In this document: in pieces, positions 1-11,599 of the stretch
How the letters are laid out: each line of letters begins with the position of its first letter
How positions within the stretch are numbered: the first letter of the stretch is position 1
Origin: Limnanthes douglasii subsp. nivea
Lineage: Eukaryota > Streptophyta > Magnoliopsida > Brassicales > Limnanthaceae
Assembly: GCA_036936605.1 (NCBI GenBank)
Contig: JAUPFV010000001.1
Location: 318,458,250-318,522,249, forward strand
Length of the DNA: 64,000 bases
Reading direction: 5' to 3'
Notes under the pieces: generated by a model
Told to the model about the DNA's origin: nothing
The model's database searches: none
What the model saw: the letters and a program-made list of their open reading frames with translations, nothing else
Position numbers and translations under genes: made by a program

Positions 1-740
1 GCAATAGCTTGGAATCTTTCATTTTCAAATTCTTGAAATCCATTCGTAACAATTGAAGTTTTATAATTTTGACTTGGAAACTTCTTTTATATTTATTACG
101 CATTCTAAGATACTTTTGTGTTGATGGTTTTTAGGAAAATAGTCTCTCTCTTAATCTTTATTCAGTTAAGAGAAACACTTTTGTATATTTCTCAATGTTC
201 TCTTTTAATTCGGTGGCATCACTAGTAAATAAGCTTGTCTTGTATTTTGGTTTTTCAAAACCATCCTCGACATACTCCAAGATATATCTTGAGATGAATA
301 TATTTCTCATTCTTACACACCATAATCATAATTTTCTCTATCAAATTCTGGTATTTAACTTTTCTTGTAGTATTCATTAAAAGATGTTATTGATGTGCTC
401 TAATACAACTTTGTTGGTTCGAGTAGAGCCTTTTACTTAGAGTAGTTGGTACGATGAAGATTTTGAAGATAATTTTATAATATAAAATTCTTTATGTAAC
501 TTGGTATTTATTTTATATTGAGAGGCTACTTTGATAGTCAGAGGTATTGTAATAGTCAATGTATTTTCTCTTAGGAGTGAACTCTTTATAGAGTTGTTAC
601 ATAGACCTTTCACATTATTTTATTAATTACTATGATTCAACACATTCCATAATGCACAATTCTTTATGACTATACATTGAATCTAAACTAATCTAGAGGT
701 TAGACTCTTTTTTAAGGAATTAATTGCGACATACGGTGTT
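1..740. other. AT-rich stretch without a recognisable gene
   Basis: I see no coding region, RNA gene or repeat boundary here. The only open frame of note, at 195-380, gives a 61-residue low-complexity translation with no recognisable domain. The sequence is typical plant intergenic DNA. Confidence 0.5.
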
Positions 741-1881
741 TGTTGGGAAAGGAACTTTATATTTTATGTTTAGATGTGATTCAAAAAATTTAATCATGCA
801 GTTTAAACCTAAATCTAATTATAATTAAATTAAATTAACTTTAAAATCTAATTATGCTGAATTTAAGGTATAAACTAATAAAAAAAACTAACTGAAATAT
901 CAAGAACTATTAGGTGTAGACTAGAAGTTACATGCCATCAAATGAACAACCGAAACTACAAGGGCATAAGATGATTCAACCAAGATTTTTAATGGCATAA
1001 ACTGATGAAACTCTCATGATGGAGCTTGAACCGAGACTTAAAAGCAGAGGAGTCTGCTAGAAATTAAGGGTTGTGACAAGTTGTCGAGACTTATGGCTAT
1101 TAAGGCGAAGATGTAGAGTGTGACCGAAAGTTGTGCCAAAGTATATGCCCAAAGCTATGTGCCAAAGCATATGGCTGGAGAGCTTTGTCGAAGTATGTGC
1201 TGAAGCTATCGAAATATTGCGCTTATGTTTCTTATGGAAACATGCTTATTTCTTATGAGATTTCTAAGTATAATTCTAATCTCACGTTGATTAAGAGATT
1301 TAATCTGAAACATCTTTTATATTATGGGTTTATTTTAGTCGTTGATTTAATCTGAAGTGTCTATTGGATTATGACTTTATTATAGCTGTTTATTAAAGTG
1401 ATTTAATCTGGAACGCCTGAAGTATCATGGTTTTATCTGAATCGCCTGATTTAAAGTGAAGTTAGAGATTTTCTTGTAAAGTTTATAAATAGCAAAATCA
1501 AGACGGTTTCAAGGACTAACAAAACAAGAAGTTGATCGACGAGTATGTGTATTCTTTAGAAGGTAGAGTCTGATTTTTTAGAGAGTGAAATGAGGTGAGA
1601 GATGAATATTAAAGACAATTTTTTTTGTAAATCACGTTACATTTGTAAACTATGAGAGTTTTGTAACAAAAGTGATTGAGTCTTTTGTATTTGGAGAGTC
1701 TTTTATAACCTTTTTGATAATAACATAGAGTATCTTAATTCCCGTGGACGTATAATTATTTCCACAATTCGAACTACATTAAATATTGTCTTATGTGCTT
1801 GATTTTATTTACATTTCCTTTTATTTGTTGTTTCCATTGAACATGTTGAAATTTCTGCCTTAAAATGAACGATTCCCAACA
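741..1881 (+). mobile_element. Candidate solo LTR, Copia-like
   Basis: The stretch opens with TGTTGGGAA at 741 and closes with TTCCCAACA at 1881. This 9-bp inverted terminus is of the kind seen in plant Copia LTRs. A TATA-like TATAAATA lies near 1483 on the plus strand, where an LTR promoter would be expected. Between about 1296 and 1450 a motif of the form GATTTAATCTG recurs at roughly 50-bp spacing, like the promoter sub-repeats of some Copia LTRs. No matching 5-bp target duplication is visible (GTGTT on the left, AGAAC on the right) and no internal coding domain follows, so it could also be a chance pair of ends. Confidence 0.4.
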
Positions 1882-2013
1882 AGAACAATAAAAAATCAAG
1901 AACTAATCTAGAAAAAAAATAAAAGAATACCCTTTCACCATTCCTAAAATATCAAAAACATAATTTATACCCCCAAAACTATTTGAAATAAGATGTTTGA
2001 AAATATAAAAAGA

Positions 2014-2400
2014 GGCTAAAAGCACTGTTAGTCCCCCATGTTTACCACTTGTATCAACTTAGTCCCCTTCCTTCAACTCTGCATAAAACTCATCCCCTTC
2101 CTTTTTTTAATTTGCATATTTAGTACCCCGCACATGTGAAGCCTGAGAGATTGACACGTGTCATCAAGTTTTGTTGCAAGATTGGTCCCCTAATTTTTTT
2201 TTCCGAAAATGCCCCTGCCATGCCAAGTAGGATGCCAACTCAGTTGCTTAGTCAGATTTACCTTTTGCAAGATTTACCCACTAATTTTACAAACGGACCA
2301 AGTCGAACCCAAATTTAACTAACCCAACCCGAAACCCAATATAATCTAGCCCAGCCCACTACAATATAACACAACCCGACCCGTTTACCCTGGTGACCCG
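2014..2400 (+). repeat. Left terminal inverted repeat of the MULE-like element
   Basis: This matches 3540-3934 on the opposite strand. Shared landmarks, in order, are the GTTAGTCCCC block, a motif around the word CACGTGTCA, the GGGGCA block and an inner tract of AACCC-type repeats (2310-2400) mirrored by GGGTT-type repeats at 3540-3630. Confidence 0.75.
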
Positions 2401-2483
2401 TTTAATCAAATCAGACCCCAATTTACTGTCGAATCTTCTTGCTCGATTTAACTATCATCTCTCTATTTCCCTTGTTCGATAAA

Positions 2484-2640
2484 ATGCCACAACCAAACAA
2501 TCTTATACTCATCTTCTTCATCTTCACTACTCTTTTCACCGCCTTCTTAAATGGAGACGATGTCACCTTCAACTTCCGCTCCTTCACTCTCCGTAATCTC
2601 ACTCTCTCGGAGGCTCCCACCTCTGTGACGGGGTCACAAG
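2484..2640 (+). pseudogene. Captured gene fragment resembling the N-terminus of a legume-lectin receptor-like kinase
   Basis: The reading frame from the ATG at 2484 starts with a short polar N-terminus followed by a hydrophobic signal-peptide-like core (LILIFFIFTTLFTAF). It then reads DDVTFNFRSFTLRNLTL, which resembles the start of the extracellular legume-lectin domain of plant L-type lectin receptor kinases (an F-x-F strand followed by a NL-x-L motif). The similarity stops within the next dozen residues, and the frame ends at 2669 without the rest of the lectin domain, a transmembrane segment or a kinase. It sits inside the MULE-like element, which fits transduplication of a first exon. The assignment is from memory of the family. 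Confidence 0.45.
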
Positions 2641-3026
2641 TCTCATTAAAAAAGTTTGAATTCGATTAAGACCGCTGATCCCATTTAAATAGATTTCGAT
2701 CTTAAAAGTGGAAAATCAATCAATTGTTGGATTGATTACAAGAACGATATTAGGGTTCTAACAATTTTCTTGAGTTACTCTGAGTCCAAATACCATGGTT
2801 CGAAACAGTTTTATGATATCTCTCTTCTCTTTCTATCTCTATGTATTAAAGCAAAATAAAATTTTCTCAAAGCAAAAATGACAGTTTGCTTTTGATAATT
2901 CTCTATGCAAAAAGCTTGACCCCCAAGAAATTTCAAAAGTCGGTGTGTGTATCTTATGCGATTCACAAGGAAAACGAAAAACAAGAGATATCGATTATGC
3001 CTTAAATCATGAAAACTGAAGTAAAC

Positions 3027-3131
3027 ATGATGGGAATCTCACTGGAGTTTTTGGTTCCTTCACTATGGGAGATCGAAGTGGCGACAACTGCGTCTCTCTT
3101 TGTGATCACCGCGTACTGGTTGCTATTCTAA
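3027..3131 (+). pseudogene. Possible second captured fragment with one membrane segment; identity unknown
   Basis: A 34-codon frame from 3027 reads MMGISLEFLVPSLWEIEV and then a hydrophobic stretch (ASLFVITAYWLLF), ending at a stop. The local G+C content (3060-3180) is visibly higher than in the surrounding element, as is usual for captured exon sequence. I do not recognise the source gene. It may be non-coding. Confidence 0.25.
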
Positions 3132-3539
3132 AAAATCGGAGACGGTGGTGCCGATCGGTCGCTGTGTCTCCAGCGCCGTGATTACTTCATTAGTGTTGAT
3201 ATTATTTCTATTGTATCAAGTTTTGGCTGATCACTGAATTAAACAATCGGTGGGTTCAAATTTTCAGTACACAGATTTTAGTACAACAAATCTCTATTTT
3301 AACTATAAACTTACCCAAACAATTCCTTTGAGTTTCGTTTTACTTCTTTCTGATCGAGCTAAATAGCAAAAAAGGAAAATAAATAAATTAATGAGTTGTA
3401 TCAAAACATGAACTCAAAAAGCAAAAACTTAATTGGGTTTTGGTGAAGGAAGGAAGAAGGAAGGAAAATGAACTGATATGTATATTATGTCTTCTTTTGT
3501 TATTAGGATTTTCTAGCTTCAAATTGATTTAATTAAGCA

Positions 3540-3934
3540 GGTGGGTTAGATTATTTGGGTTTTGTATTTTCGGGTTTGGGCTAGATTATATTGAGTTTTG
3601 GGTTGGGTAAGTTAAATTTGGGTTCGATCCGATCTATTTATAAAATTGGTGGGTAAATGGTAACTTTTAAGGTAAATGATAATTTTTTAAGGTAAAAGGT
3701 AAATTTCACTAGGAAGCTGAGTTGGCATGGGGGCAGGGGCATTTTGGTAAAAAATTTGGGGACCAATTTTGCAACAAAACTTGATGCCACGTGTCAATCT
3801 CCCAGGCTTCACATGTGATGGACACTAAATATGCAAATTAAAAAAATGAAGGGGATGAGTTTTATACAGAGTTCAAAGAAGGGGAATAAGTTAATACAAA
3901 TGGTAAACATGGGGACTAACATTGCTTTTTACCC
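3540..3934 (-). repeat. Right terminal inverted repeat of the MULE-like element
   Basis: Inverted partner of 2014-2400. It ends at 3934 in ...TTTTTACCC, the complement of the GGGTAAAAA terminus. Confidence 0.75.
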
Positions 3935-4421
3935 AAAAAATCGAAAATTAAAAAAAAACAATTAATTCTTTACATAGATAGAATAAAAATAAAATTTAGG
4001 ATAAATTTGGTTCGAAAACGTTTGCATTCTCATTAAAAATGATACTTAAAAATTTTAAAACATTTTTGCAAGTGACATTATCATATTTCCTTTAATAACT
4101 AATCTAATTTACAACATCATATCAATCATTTTATTAAATTCATTATTTCACCTAAACACCTAATTAATAACAAAATTGATCCAAACCAAACCAAATCTAT
4201 TTATTTTTCCAATACAACAACAAAGAAACACATTGTACCTCAAATCGTTCGAATGCAAGAAAAATTATGCAAACCCATGAAAATTGGACAACCTAAAATC
4301 TAAATATAAACTACATCTTTACCATGATTCCAACAATTATTTCAACAAAATTTTAAAAAATTCACGAATTTTGACAAAAACAAAACCCGAATTAGATGTC
4401 GTTTAAAAAAGACATGATTTC
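3935..4421. other. AT-rich spacer, nothing recognisable
   Basis: Very AT-rich sequence between the MULE-like element and the LTR of element C. No open frame, structured RNA or repeat boundary was found. Confidence 0.5.
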
Positions 4422-4709
4422 TGATAAGCAAATATAATATTTAGGGTAAAAATATAATAAATAAGACTGTGTGTGATAAGTTATATAGTTGTGGGGAGAT
4501 TTAGACCCTTATATAAAAGTCTAGGGCTAGAATGCAATAAGACCTTTTATGTAACAAACTCTGTTGAACTTAAGTTCTTGCGCCTATATATAATGGCCAC
4601 GGCTGATATGATAAGGATTCTGATTTTTGGATTGAATTACTTTTCACTTTTTGACTTTCTCTCTTTAATTTTACTATTTCTTTCTAAGAAGCAAATTAGT
4701 TCCACATCA
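4422..4709 (+). repeat. 5' LTR of element C
   Basis: It begins TGATAAGC and ends CCACATCA. A TATATATAA box near 4588 is a likely promoter. The sequence aligns with 35258-35506 and, for its end, with 38752-38851. Confidence 0.8.
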
Positions 4710-4711
4710 AA

Positions 4712-4730
4712 TTGGCGACTTCACTGGGGA
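4712..4730 (+). promoter_or_regulatory. Primer binding site of element C
   Basis: TTGGCGACTTCACTGGGGA starts two bases after the LTR end. A TGGCGACT...TGGGGA primer site is the kind used by Tat/Ogre-type plant elements. I believe it pairs with tRNA-Arg, but that assignment is from memory. Confidence 0.65.
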
Positions 4731-4859
4731 TGTTTTCAACTGGTACCTTGATTTTCTTGATCAAAATCATAAGTGATTACTTTTCTTGTTTCATTTTAAT
4801 TGTTCTTGTTCGATTATATGAAGCTATTTTAATAGAAAATAGAGCCAAGGAATGAAAAT

Positions 4860-5400
4860 GAACCTCTGGTTTGAAAGGCAGTTGAGACATCAAACATGAT
4901 CTACAAGGAGGGAAACATAAGAATGGCGAGTCAATACCAGCTCAACAAACTCAATTATTAGATAAGATCATAGCTCTGAATGAAAGATATGATCAAAGAG
5001 AGCTGGATATTCAATCGGCTAGGTTGAAATCCGAGGTGAGACATATAGATAAAAAAATGATGTTGACAGCCAGTCTGATCGTTCTTACACAACACGCCAT
5101 GCTCGAAATGAACAATAGAAAAAACACTTTGAATCTAACAAGGATTATTATACTTCGTGAAAAAATAAAAAAAGATAAACAAAGATAATGAGTTCAATAG
5201 TTCAGGATCTGAGTATAAGAGATATCACGGGTCTTCGAAAGAGGAAAAAAGACGGCTTCAAAAATTACGAAAAGAACACAAAACAAGAAATGATAATATG
5301 CCACGCTGCTTGAAGGAGGCAGAATGGTGTGAAGGGAACACATCAAATCAGTATACAAGAATAGATGATCAAAATTTGTATGATGTTATGGGAACTAGAA
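4860..5400 (+). pseudogene. Element C gag, N-terminal part
   Basis: Degenerate coding sequence downstream of the primer site. Short readable blocks include PAQQTQLLDKIIALNERYD, a charged helical segment of the sort found at the start of Tat gag, and a later acidic/polar part around 5300-5410. Stops and frame changes interrupt it repeatedly. It is cut off where the LTR of element F begins. The expected gag core (the WY/WF motif region) of element C is not found on either side of the insertion, so part of gag was deleted. Confidence 0.5.
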
Positions 5401-5439
5401 ATGACCATCAGTATTGATGGGTCAAAAATATTTTATAGT

Positions 5440-5860
5440 GAGATCATGCCTAGTGGCTAAATAATTTAAAGGGTAGTTCTGGAACCTTTACGAGGGGCAG
5501 TATTGAATATATCTGAACAGTGATTCGAACAACATTTATGACCTCATCAAATAAACATCTCACCTATAATGACTAAACAAGTAGCTAGTTAACGCACCTT
5601 GATAACCTGTTAAGCGATTGGGTCTGACCCATGACCCGATTCGTAATTTTAAGTGTTAGGATCTGTAAACCCGGCCCATGAGCCTAATCAAATAATATAA
5701 ATACTCTAAAACCAACATCAAGAAAAAAGACCATAAAAAAAATAATCTCTCAACTCTTTAACTAACGTTTAAAGACCTTATTTACGAATTCCATAATGAA
5801 CAAGATAAACAAACCTACTTATTACTAAAGCTGCCCTCAGTATATATTTTAACCTCATCA
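5440..5860 (+). repeat. 5' LTR of element F (left edge approximate)
   Basis: It ends CTCATCA immediately before the primer site. Like the LTR of E, it has a GGCCCA-type block followed by an AATATAAATACT promoter-like box near 5692. The start near 5440 is set only by analogy with the 379-bp LTR of E. There is no second copy in the window to fix it. Confidence 0.45.
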
Positions 5861-5861
5861 G

Positions 5862-5881
5862 ATTGACAACCACAATGGGAG
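5862..5881 (+). promoter_or_regulatory. Primer binding site of element F
   Basis: ATTGACAACCACAATGGGAG lies directly after the LTR end. Element E has the closely related TTAGTCGCAACCACAACGGG in the same place. Confidence 0.55.
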
Positions 5882-5899
5882 AGCATGGACACCTGGATT

Positions 5900-7670
5900 A
5901 CGATAATCCAAAGTTTCCAAAGATTTACGACAAGAATCGAAGAATGGATGAATAAATACATGTTGATCAACACACATTAAATAAAGAGGATCCGATTGGG
6001 GAAGCTCAGATAAGGGCTTCGTCCGAAAAAAAAGAAGAAGAAAGAACCTAACTAAGAAATGAGCTTCCCGAATTAAGAAAAGAAATCGAACCAATTAAAA
6101 TACATAAGAAAGCTGAAAGAGACCTGGTGGAGGCACGAGATAATCTGTCCAGATATCTGAAGCAAGTATTGACAGAATATTCCCCCAAAAACCCTCAATT
6201 AAAGCTTCATGATGAACAATTTTCTAGCTCCTCGGATACCGGCAAGAGTTTGTCTTCATCAATTGCTCCTTTTTCTTCCTCCATTAGCAGTGATTTTTAT
6301 CAATAAAAGAAAAAAAATAAGCACCAGGATACACATCGGGGAAAGAAAATTGCTAGTAAAGACAAAAAATTGAGAGATCTGGAAACGTTAGGGAAAAAGC
6401 CTAAGAAAGGAAAAAAGTTAGATTATAGATGGAAAACTAAGGCTTTGATCGATCACAATATAAATTAGATGCTGAGTGATCCATTCGTTGTTCGATCCGA
6501 ACCAGATATATTCGCCGAATTTAGTGAAATACATCAGTTTAGCCAGGGACGAAACTGGAGGCAATCACCACTCTCAGAGAAGATTCTATCCGGACACCTC
6601 CCACGACGTCTAAATATGTCCAAAATGGAAAAATATGATGGGGTAAATATCCGGATAATCATCTAGAAAAATTAAAAAAAAAATTATGATGAGCTTCGAT
6701 GATGATAACAAAGTTCTGTGTCGTGCCTTTTCTCAAAAATTTAAAGACAATGCTTTAAAGTGGTACAACAAACTTCCGGAGGGGTCGATTAATTTTTTTG
6801 ATATGTTCTGGATGGCCTTCCTACGGCAGAAGTAAGGAGTTAAGAGGAAATGATGATACCATAATCTATTGTCACCAGATGGCTTCGGAAACCTTGAAAC
6901 AATATGTTAGTCGGTTTGTATATACTAAGAATGGTTTAGCTGACTTCTATGAGCAGGTGTCCACAACTTCCCTCAGACAATGATTATTAGCAGGAGAGTT
7001 GCCTGACACGGTCACACGAAAAAAGGCAGAAAGTGGGATGGCCATTTGAATCAAGTTGGAAAGGAGATCCCCATAGAAGAAACCAAGCTACTAAGGCATC
7101 CTTGGCAGAATAAACCTCTTGTGGGTACTTCACATCAACAAGTTGCTAGTCAGTCGCATGCTTCTTCTGATTCTCGACTTCGAGAATCACGCAGACATCC
7201 TCAGCATAATAAATCTCCCGTGGGTACTTCACATCAACAAGCCGTTACTCAGTCGCATGTTTCTTCTAATTCTCAACCTTGGGAATCAGGTCAAAAATTG
7301 ATGGTCTAGATCGAACCAAACTCAACAATCGAGGCCAAGAAGGAACCAATAGGTTCAACCTAGTTACTCTGTAGAATTAATTGAAAACGTGGCAACAATA
7401 TATGATAAGACCAAAGAACACATACAGTTCCGAAGACCTTTACCTATCCAACTTCAAGAGAAAACCGAAATACCTCTTTTTGTAAGTATCATGAAGACAC
7501 GAGTCATGACACAAAAGATTGTATGGCTCTTAAGAAAGAGATTTAGTTGTTGATCGAAAATGAGAAACTAACAACCTTTGTAAAAAATCATGGCTAGAAC
7601 AAAAAATAGGTTTCGAATAGACCCAGCTTAAGCATTAACAATGAACATGCTTGTACATACTTTGATTAGT
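5900..7670 (+). pseudogene. Element F gag
   Basis: Degenerate gag in shifting frames. It has a charged, Lys/Glu-rich N-terminal half (about 5930-6460), then a capsid-like core reading SPLSEKILSGHLPRRLNMSK, LCRAFSQKFKDNALKWYNKL and ETLKQYVSRFVYTKN. A polar linker and a CCHC-like knuckle (CKYHEDTSHDTKDC, about 7480-7525) follow. The knuckle is followed by a short basic tail and then the truncated LTR of element B. Stops occur in every block, so it cannot make a full protein. The linker contains a two-copy 99-bp duplication (7097-7294). Confidence 0.7.
7097..7294 (+). repeat. Two-copy 99-bp in-frame tandem duplication in F gag
   Basis: Units start at 7097 and 7196 and encode the related 33-residue blocks beginning HPWQNKP and HPQHNKS, both continuing with VGTSHQQ and a Ser-rich tail. 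The length is a multiple of three, so the frame is kept. Confidence 0.75.
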
Positions 7671-7720
7671 AATTCATCCCTGGACTATCTATTTTTATGA
7701 CCGGTAGTCCCTGGATGAAT

Positions 7721-8445
7721 CTACACTTTTTAGTCGAGAAAGAGATCACTTTATTCATAGATAGGTCTTCCTTATTTATAATACAAAAATTAGCAGGTAG
7801 TTACATATGTCTACACTTTTAGCGCCACTTTCCCACTAACAACATTATCCCTATAATTGTGGAAAAAATAACTAACACGATCATTGTTCCTATAACTATG
7901 GAACCAATAACTAACAAGATCACTGTCCCTATAATGGTGGAATAAATAACTAACACGGTTTGACTCATGGGTCAAAACGTGTGTTTACATAACTAATAAA
8001 AAGACGCTGAGCCTAATCTGTTCTTTAATCCGAGTTGAGCTACTCCTTTAAACGAAATCAAGTTTGTTATGGTTTGCAGAGCTCGAGCTCACTGATCGCG
8101 TGCTCAAATCATCCTCTTTAGGTCTTTTCCTTTCATTACATTCCTCATCCAGTCGATCAACTCTTTCCCCAATGTCTTCGAGCTCATCCCGATCTTGAGT
8201 TCAGCAACACTGTATATGTCCTTGAGCTCAGTTCGTTGACGAGATGTATATGTCCTTGAGTTCATTCCATTGACGAGCTATATATATCTTCGAGTTCATC
8301 ATCGGTGTATTTACCTTTGGTTTTGATCCGCTTTTGAGCTCGTCAACGCCGTAAAACTCGTTATTTTCTTCGCTTGCTTATCATAATCTGATCTCTCAGT
8401 GCTCTCTGCTCGTGCTTACTCATATCTGGGGAATCCCCCTTATCA
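7721..8445 (-). repeat. 3' LTR of element B (terminally truncated)
   Basis: Homologous to 17572-18301. On the minus strand it begins TGATAAGGGGGATTCC at 8445. The last bases of the LTR, present at 17542-17571, are absent and replaced by an imperfect hairpin (7672-7719). Confidence 0.8.
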
Positions 8446-8461
8446 GGGCTCCCCCTGTTTT
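8446..8461 (-). promoter_or_regulatory. Polypurine tract of element B
   Basis: On the minus strand AAAACAGGGGGAGCCC directly precedes the TGATAAGG start of the 3' LTR, the position needed for second-strand priming. Confidence 0.65.
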
Positions 8462-8996
8462 GGAGTTTTATTAAAACATTAATAATCCTCAAAATTAAAA
8501 TATAATCAAAATCTTTACGCGTAATAATTCGCACTGCCTTGCGTCTGTTTCTTCCGACACGTGTCGTTGATGTAACTAACGGTTTCTAACATCTCCGTCT
8601 CTTGCAAACACCTTTTGGCGATTTAGTTTCATTGGCACAAGTTTTCAAACAATTAGTGACATCACGATTCACACGCGTTCATAGAAAACGTTTAATCACT
8701 TAAACACTTACAACATCTTTTTGCAAAAACTTACAAATTTTGAAATCTTCTGCTTCAATGAGATTAGAAAAGTTTTCTTCCACCTTCAACCAAAGTGCTT
8801 CATGTCATCTTCCTCATTGCTACTCAGGTAATATTCTTTCCATTTGATAACTAATTTTGCTCGAATGCTGGAGAGAACCCTAGACTTAGGGTTTCATACT
8901 TTCATCAGTAGGCGATTCCAAAATCGAATCTCTTGGCCTTACCACCATACTCATTTTGATGCATGTCCTTACCTAATTATAGTGTGCAGAAAAACC

Positions 8997-11403
8997 ATGA
9001 AACCTAAAAAGGCAGTGAAGAGTAAAGCCGACAAACCTAGATGATGCTGGAATCGCCGGTCTTAGGGAAAAATGCAATATTCCTGATAATATAACCATTA
9101 GGGCCCCTGGTCTAAGTGAACACCCTTATCAAACACAAGAAACAGAAACCTACATTTTCACTACTTTATTCGACTGGGTCTTAGATTACCACTCCCCGAG
9201 CTCATTCACGATTACTTCAGTGTGCTTGGCATCTGTCCTACACAGATGTCTGCTAACGGTTGGAGGTTGTTACCTAGCATAGTCCTTAGCTCACGCATGT
9301 TAAACACTGAAATATGCTTAGCAGACCTCCTTTCTGGTACTGATGTAACAAAATTGGTCAAAATCCCTTTCTTCTATACCCATTTTAAGGGGATTAAGAA
9401 AATTGTCGAATTTCTTTCCTCCAATAGAAATTGGAAGAACTAATTTGTCTTCGTGTCTGGTAACTGGGAACATAGCACCCTTACCTTAAATCTTCAATTA
9501 GAAAGAAAATGGAGGAAGAAATTTAAGTACCAGCAAATTATGATAGATACAAATGTGTTCGAATTCTTTGATAAAGGTATATTTATTTTCCTTTAGGTGA
9601 ACATTCCAATCAGAACTGGTGGAAAGAGAGGAGGCCGTTGAACTACGTGAATCATCTGATCATAGTTAGTAGCTTAGCCTTTGAAGCGTGGCAAAGAGAT
9701 CTGAAAAAATTGTTCACTCGATACAACTATTTAAAGTCAGGACTATGGCCAATCTCTGAGCTCATCATCACAGAAGGAGGAGAAGTAATAATGTCTGATG
9801 GTGGGGAGGTTATGATGGACCTTCTTAGTTCACTCTTTGAAAAGAAACTTTGTGAGAAAAACAGTCCTGGCATTTGGCTATCAGTACCCCAAGTAACCCG
9901 CAAGGCTGGTGAAGCTGGGGACTTATCCTCTGTTGTCGCTCTCTCAACTGGCCAAGGAAATGATGCTGCCAAAAATAAAGGAAAAACTATCGAGCAGAAT
10001 GAAAAAAGCACCACCTGTGCCCGTCACCGCTCAACCCAACAAAGTTCGGGCAGATAGAGAAGATGAAGATGAAGATGAAAATGATGAGACCATCTCTGGT
10101 GCTCTTGACACAAGGAGGAAGAAAAAACAGAAAGTAATTATGGATGCCACCCCCCTAAATACCAGAAGATTGGAGCTGAGGGATGATGAAGGTGATGATA
10201 CTGAAGCTACTTCTAACGAATGAGCAGATCCTCCTAATCCATCAACAAGGGGAGTTGGTGAAGGACAAAATCCTCCCGCTACTAAGGAGATAGTTGACCT
10301 AGTGGATGGTGGAGAAAATAATGACAAAAATGCTCAGAAATAGCCACCAGCGCCCCCCATTCATACAGCGCAAACTCAGCAACTAGCACCTTCAATGGAG
10401 ACCACTGAATAGAATAATCCTAACAACAAAGTACCTGACTCCAACCAGCAAAGAGCACCTTCAGGGTAGCGCTCAAAAGTGAAAGTTCCATGCCCTCTTC
10501 CTATATGTTTGATCAACTATGCAGGATCCCAAATCTGTCGTACTATGACAAAATGTCAAACGCAGAGATCTTGCAGAGGCAACTGAGCTATCAATCAAGG
10601 TAAAAACCACTAATATAGACATAAACTAAATTTTAGACTCGAAAAATTTACATTTGTCTCTCTTGTTTGTGTTCAGATGCATCATAACTCATTTATTCTG
10701 AGTTATCGAAACATGTCTTTTGTTGATATAACTTCCATGGAGAAGTGGAAGCCTGAAGCCATGTTATTTGGTTCAGCTAAGCACAACACCGCTGAGGTTA
10801 TTCGCCTGAGGCACGCTTATACTTTAGCCAAGGCTGTCAAACATGAAGCTTTAAATGCAAAAGCCCAGATGGAGAGTGTAGTTGCCTCCCTGTAAGAGTC
10901 TGTTACACACAGTGATCAGAGGCTAACAACTCTTTCTGAAAGCCATAACCTAGTCCTGAGCCAGAATAAAGCTTGTTAAAAATGAACCATGAGTTGCAAA
11001 CTTAAAATGCAAATTTGCTGGACCGGGCCAACAATCAGTCGATTCGGGTAGAAGAACAAGCAGACCGAATTGCAGCTCTGACTGTTGAGGTGAGTAGGCT
11101 AAACAAGGAACTAGAAGAGGAGCATGCTAAGCTTGAGCTGGAGCGACGAAAATGGCAAAGAAAAATAGAGGCTGCTGCTGAAGAAAGGGAAGCACAATTG
11201 TTTTCTGTTGCAACAGAAATGATCACCCATGAGAATAAGAAAGTTGTTGCAGAGCTAGTAACGTTAAATCTGGGACTGAACTTAGGATCCCTTACCCAGC
11301 TTGTAGAGTCTGCAGCCCTGAGCACCAATATTTCCTTAGAGAATAACGTAGAAACCAACACTTGTGTGGATCCGTCCAAACTGCCACCTAGTAACTCTAA
11401 ATA
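8997..11403 (+). pseudogene. Element B antisense ORF (Tat aORF)
   Basis: Plus-strand coding sequence, opposite to gag-pol, lying between the element's pol and 3' LTR. A start at 8997 (MKPKKAVKSKAD) follows a possible splice acceptor. The core near 9222-9575 reads GICPTQMSANGWRLLPSIV, then ICLADLL and a FVSGNWEH motif. A second exon (9597 on) has LKSGLWPISELII. An acidic, low-complexity linker follows (10020-10220). A third block has ITSMEKWKPEAMLFGS, and a C-terminal coiled coil rich in Glu/Lys/Ala ends at 11403. The core matches the plant 'putative gypsy type transposon' family as I remember it. Stops at several places show decay. A protein function is not known; antisense regulation is one proposal. 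Confidence 0.7.
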
Positions 11404-11599
11404 ATATATGATTGCCTTGCTGAATTATTTACGTTGTTTTTTATGTTAAACTTGTCGTACTGTTCTTGATACTTGGATTATTTTACTTTGAATTGATGCA
11501 TGATTGACCTTAACTACTATTGCAAGTGTATGATGTCAAATGTAGACTGCGTGTGTGCTGATCTTTCTTGAGATCCTTATAACCCTGAGCTCGGTAGGG

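Larger units (their letters stand above)
2014..3934. mobile_element. Mutator-like element with long terminal inverted repeats (Pack-MULE candidate)
   Basis: About 390 bp at the left end (2014-2400) reappears inverted at the right end (3540-3934) at high but imperfect identity. The outermost bases read GGCTAAAAGCACTG on the left and, on the opposite strand, GGGTAAAAAGCAATG on the right. Long TIRs starting with G and flanking unrelated gene-like sequence are characteristic of plant Mutator-like elements. No transposase is present, so the element is non-autonomous. The 1.1-kb interior contains two gene-like fragments (2484-2640 and 3027-3131). The 9-bp flanks are both A-rich and do not match convincingly, so the target duplication is unproven. 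An inverted duplication of non-transposon origin is the alternative, but the TIR sequence argues against it. Confidence 0.7.

Noticed and set aside
195..2318. Short ORFs at 195-380, 1131-1355 and 2136-2318 as genes
   Set aside because: No domain, no codon bias and no splice context. The last lies inside a terminal inverted repeat.
4712..4730. tRNA gene near the primer sites
   Set aside because: Only the 3'-end complement of a tRNA is present, with no cloverleaf. It is a retrotransposon primer binding site.
9727..11379. Minus-strand ORFs at 9727-10014, 10031-10327 and 11035-11379
   Set aside because: They are Ser/Leu-rich mirror translations of the acidic and coiled-coil parts of the element B antisense ORF.
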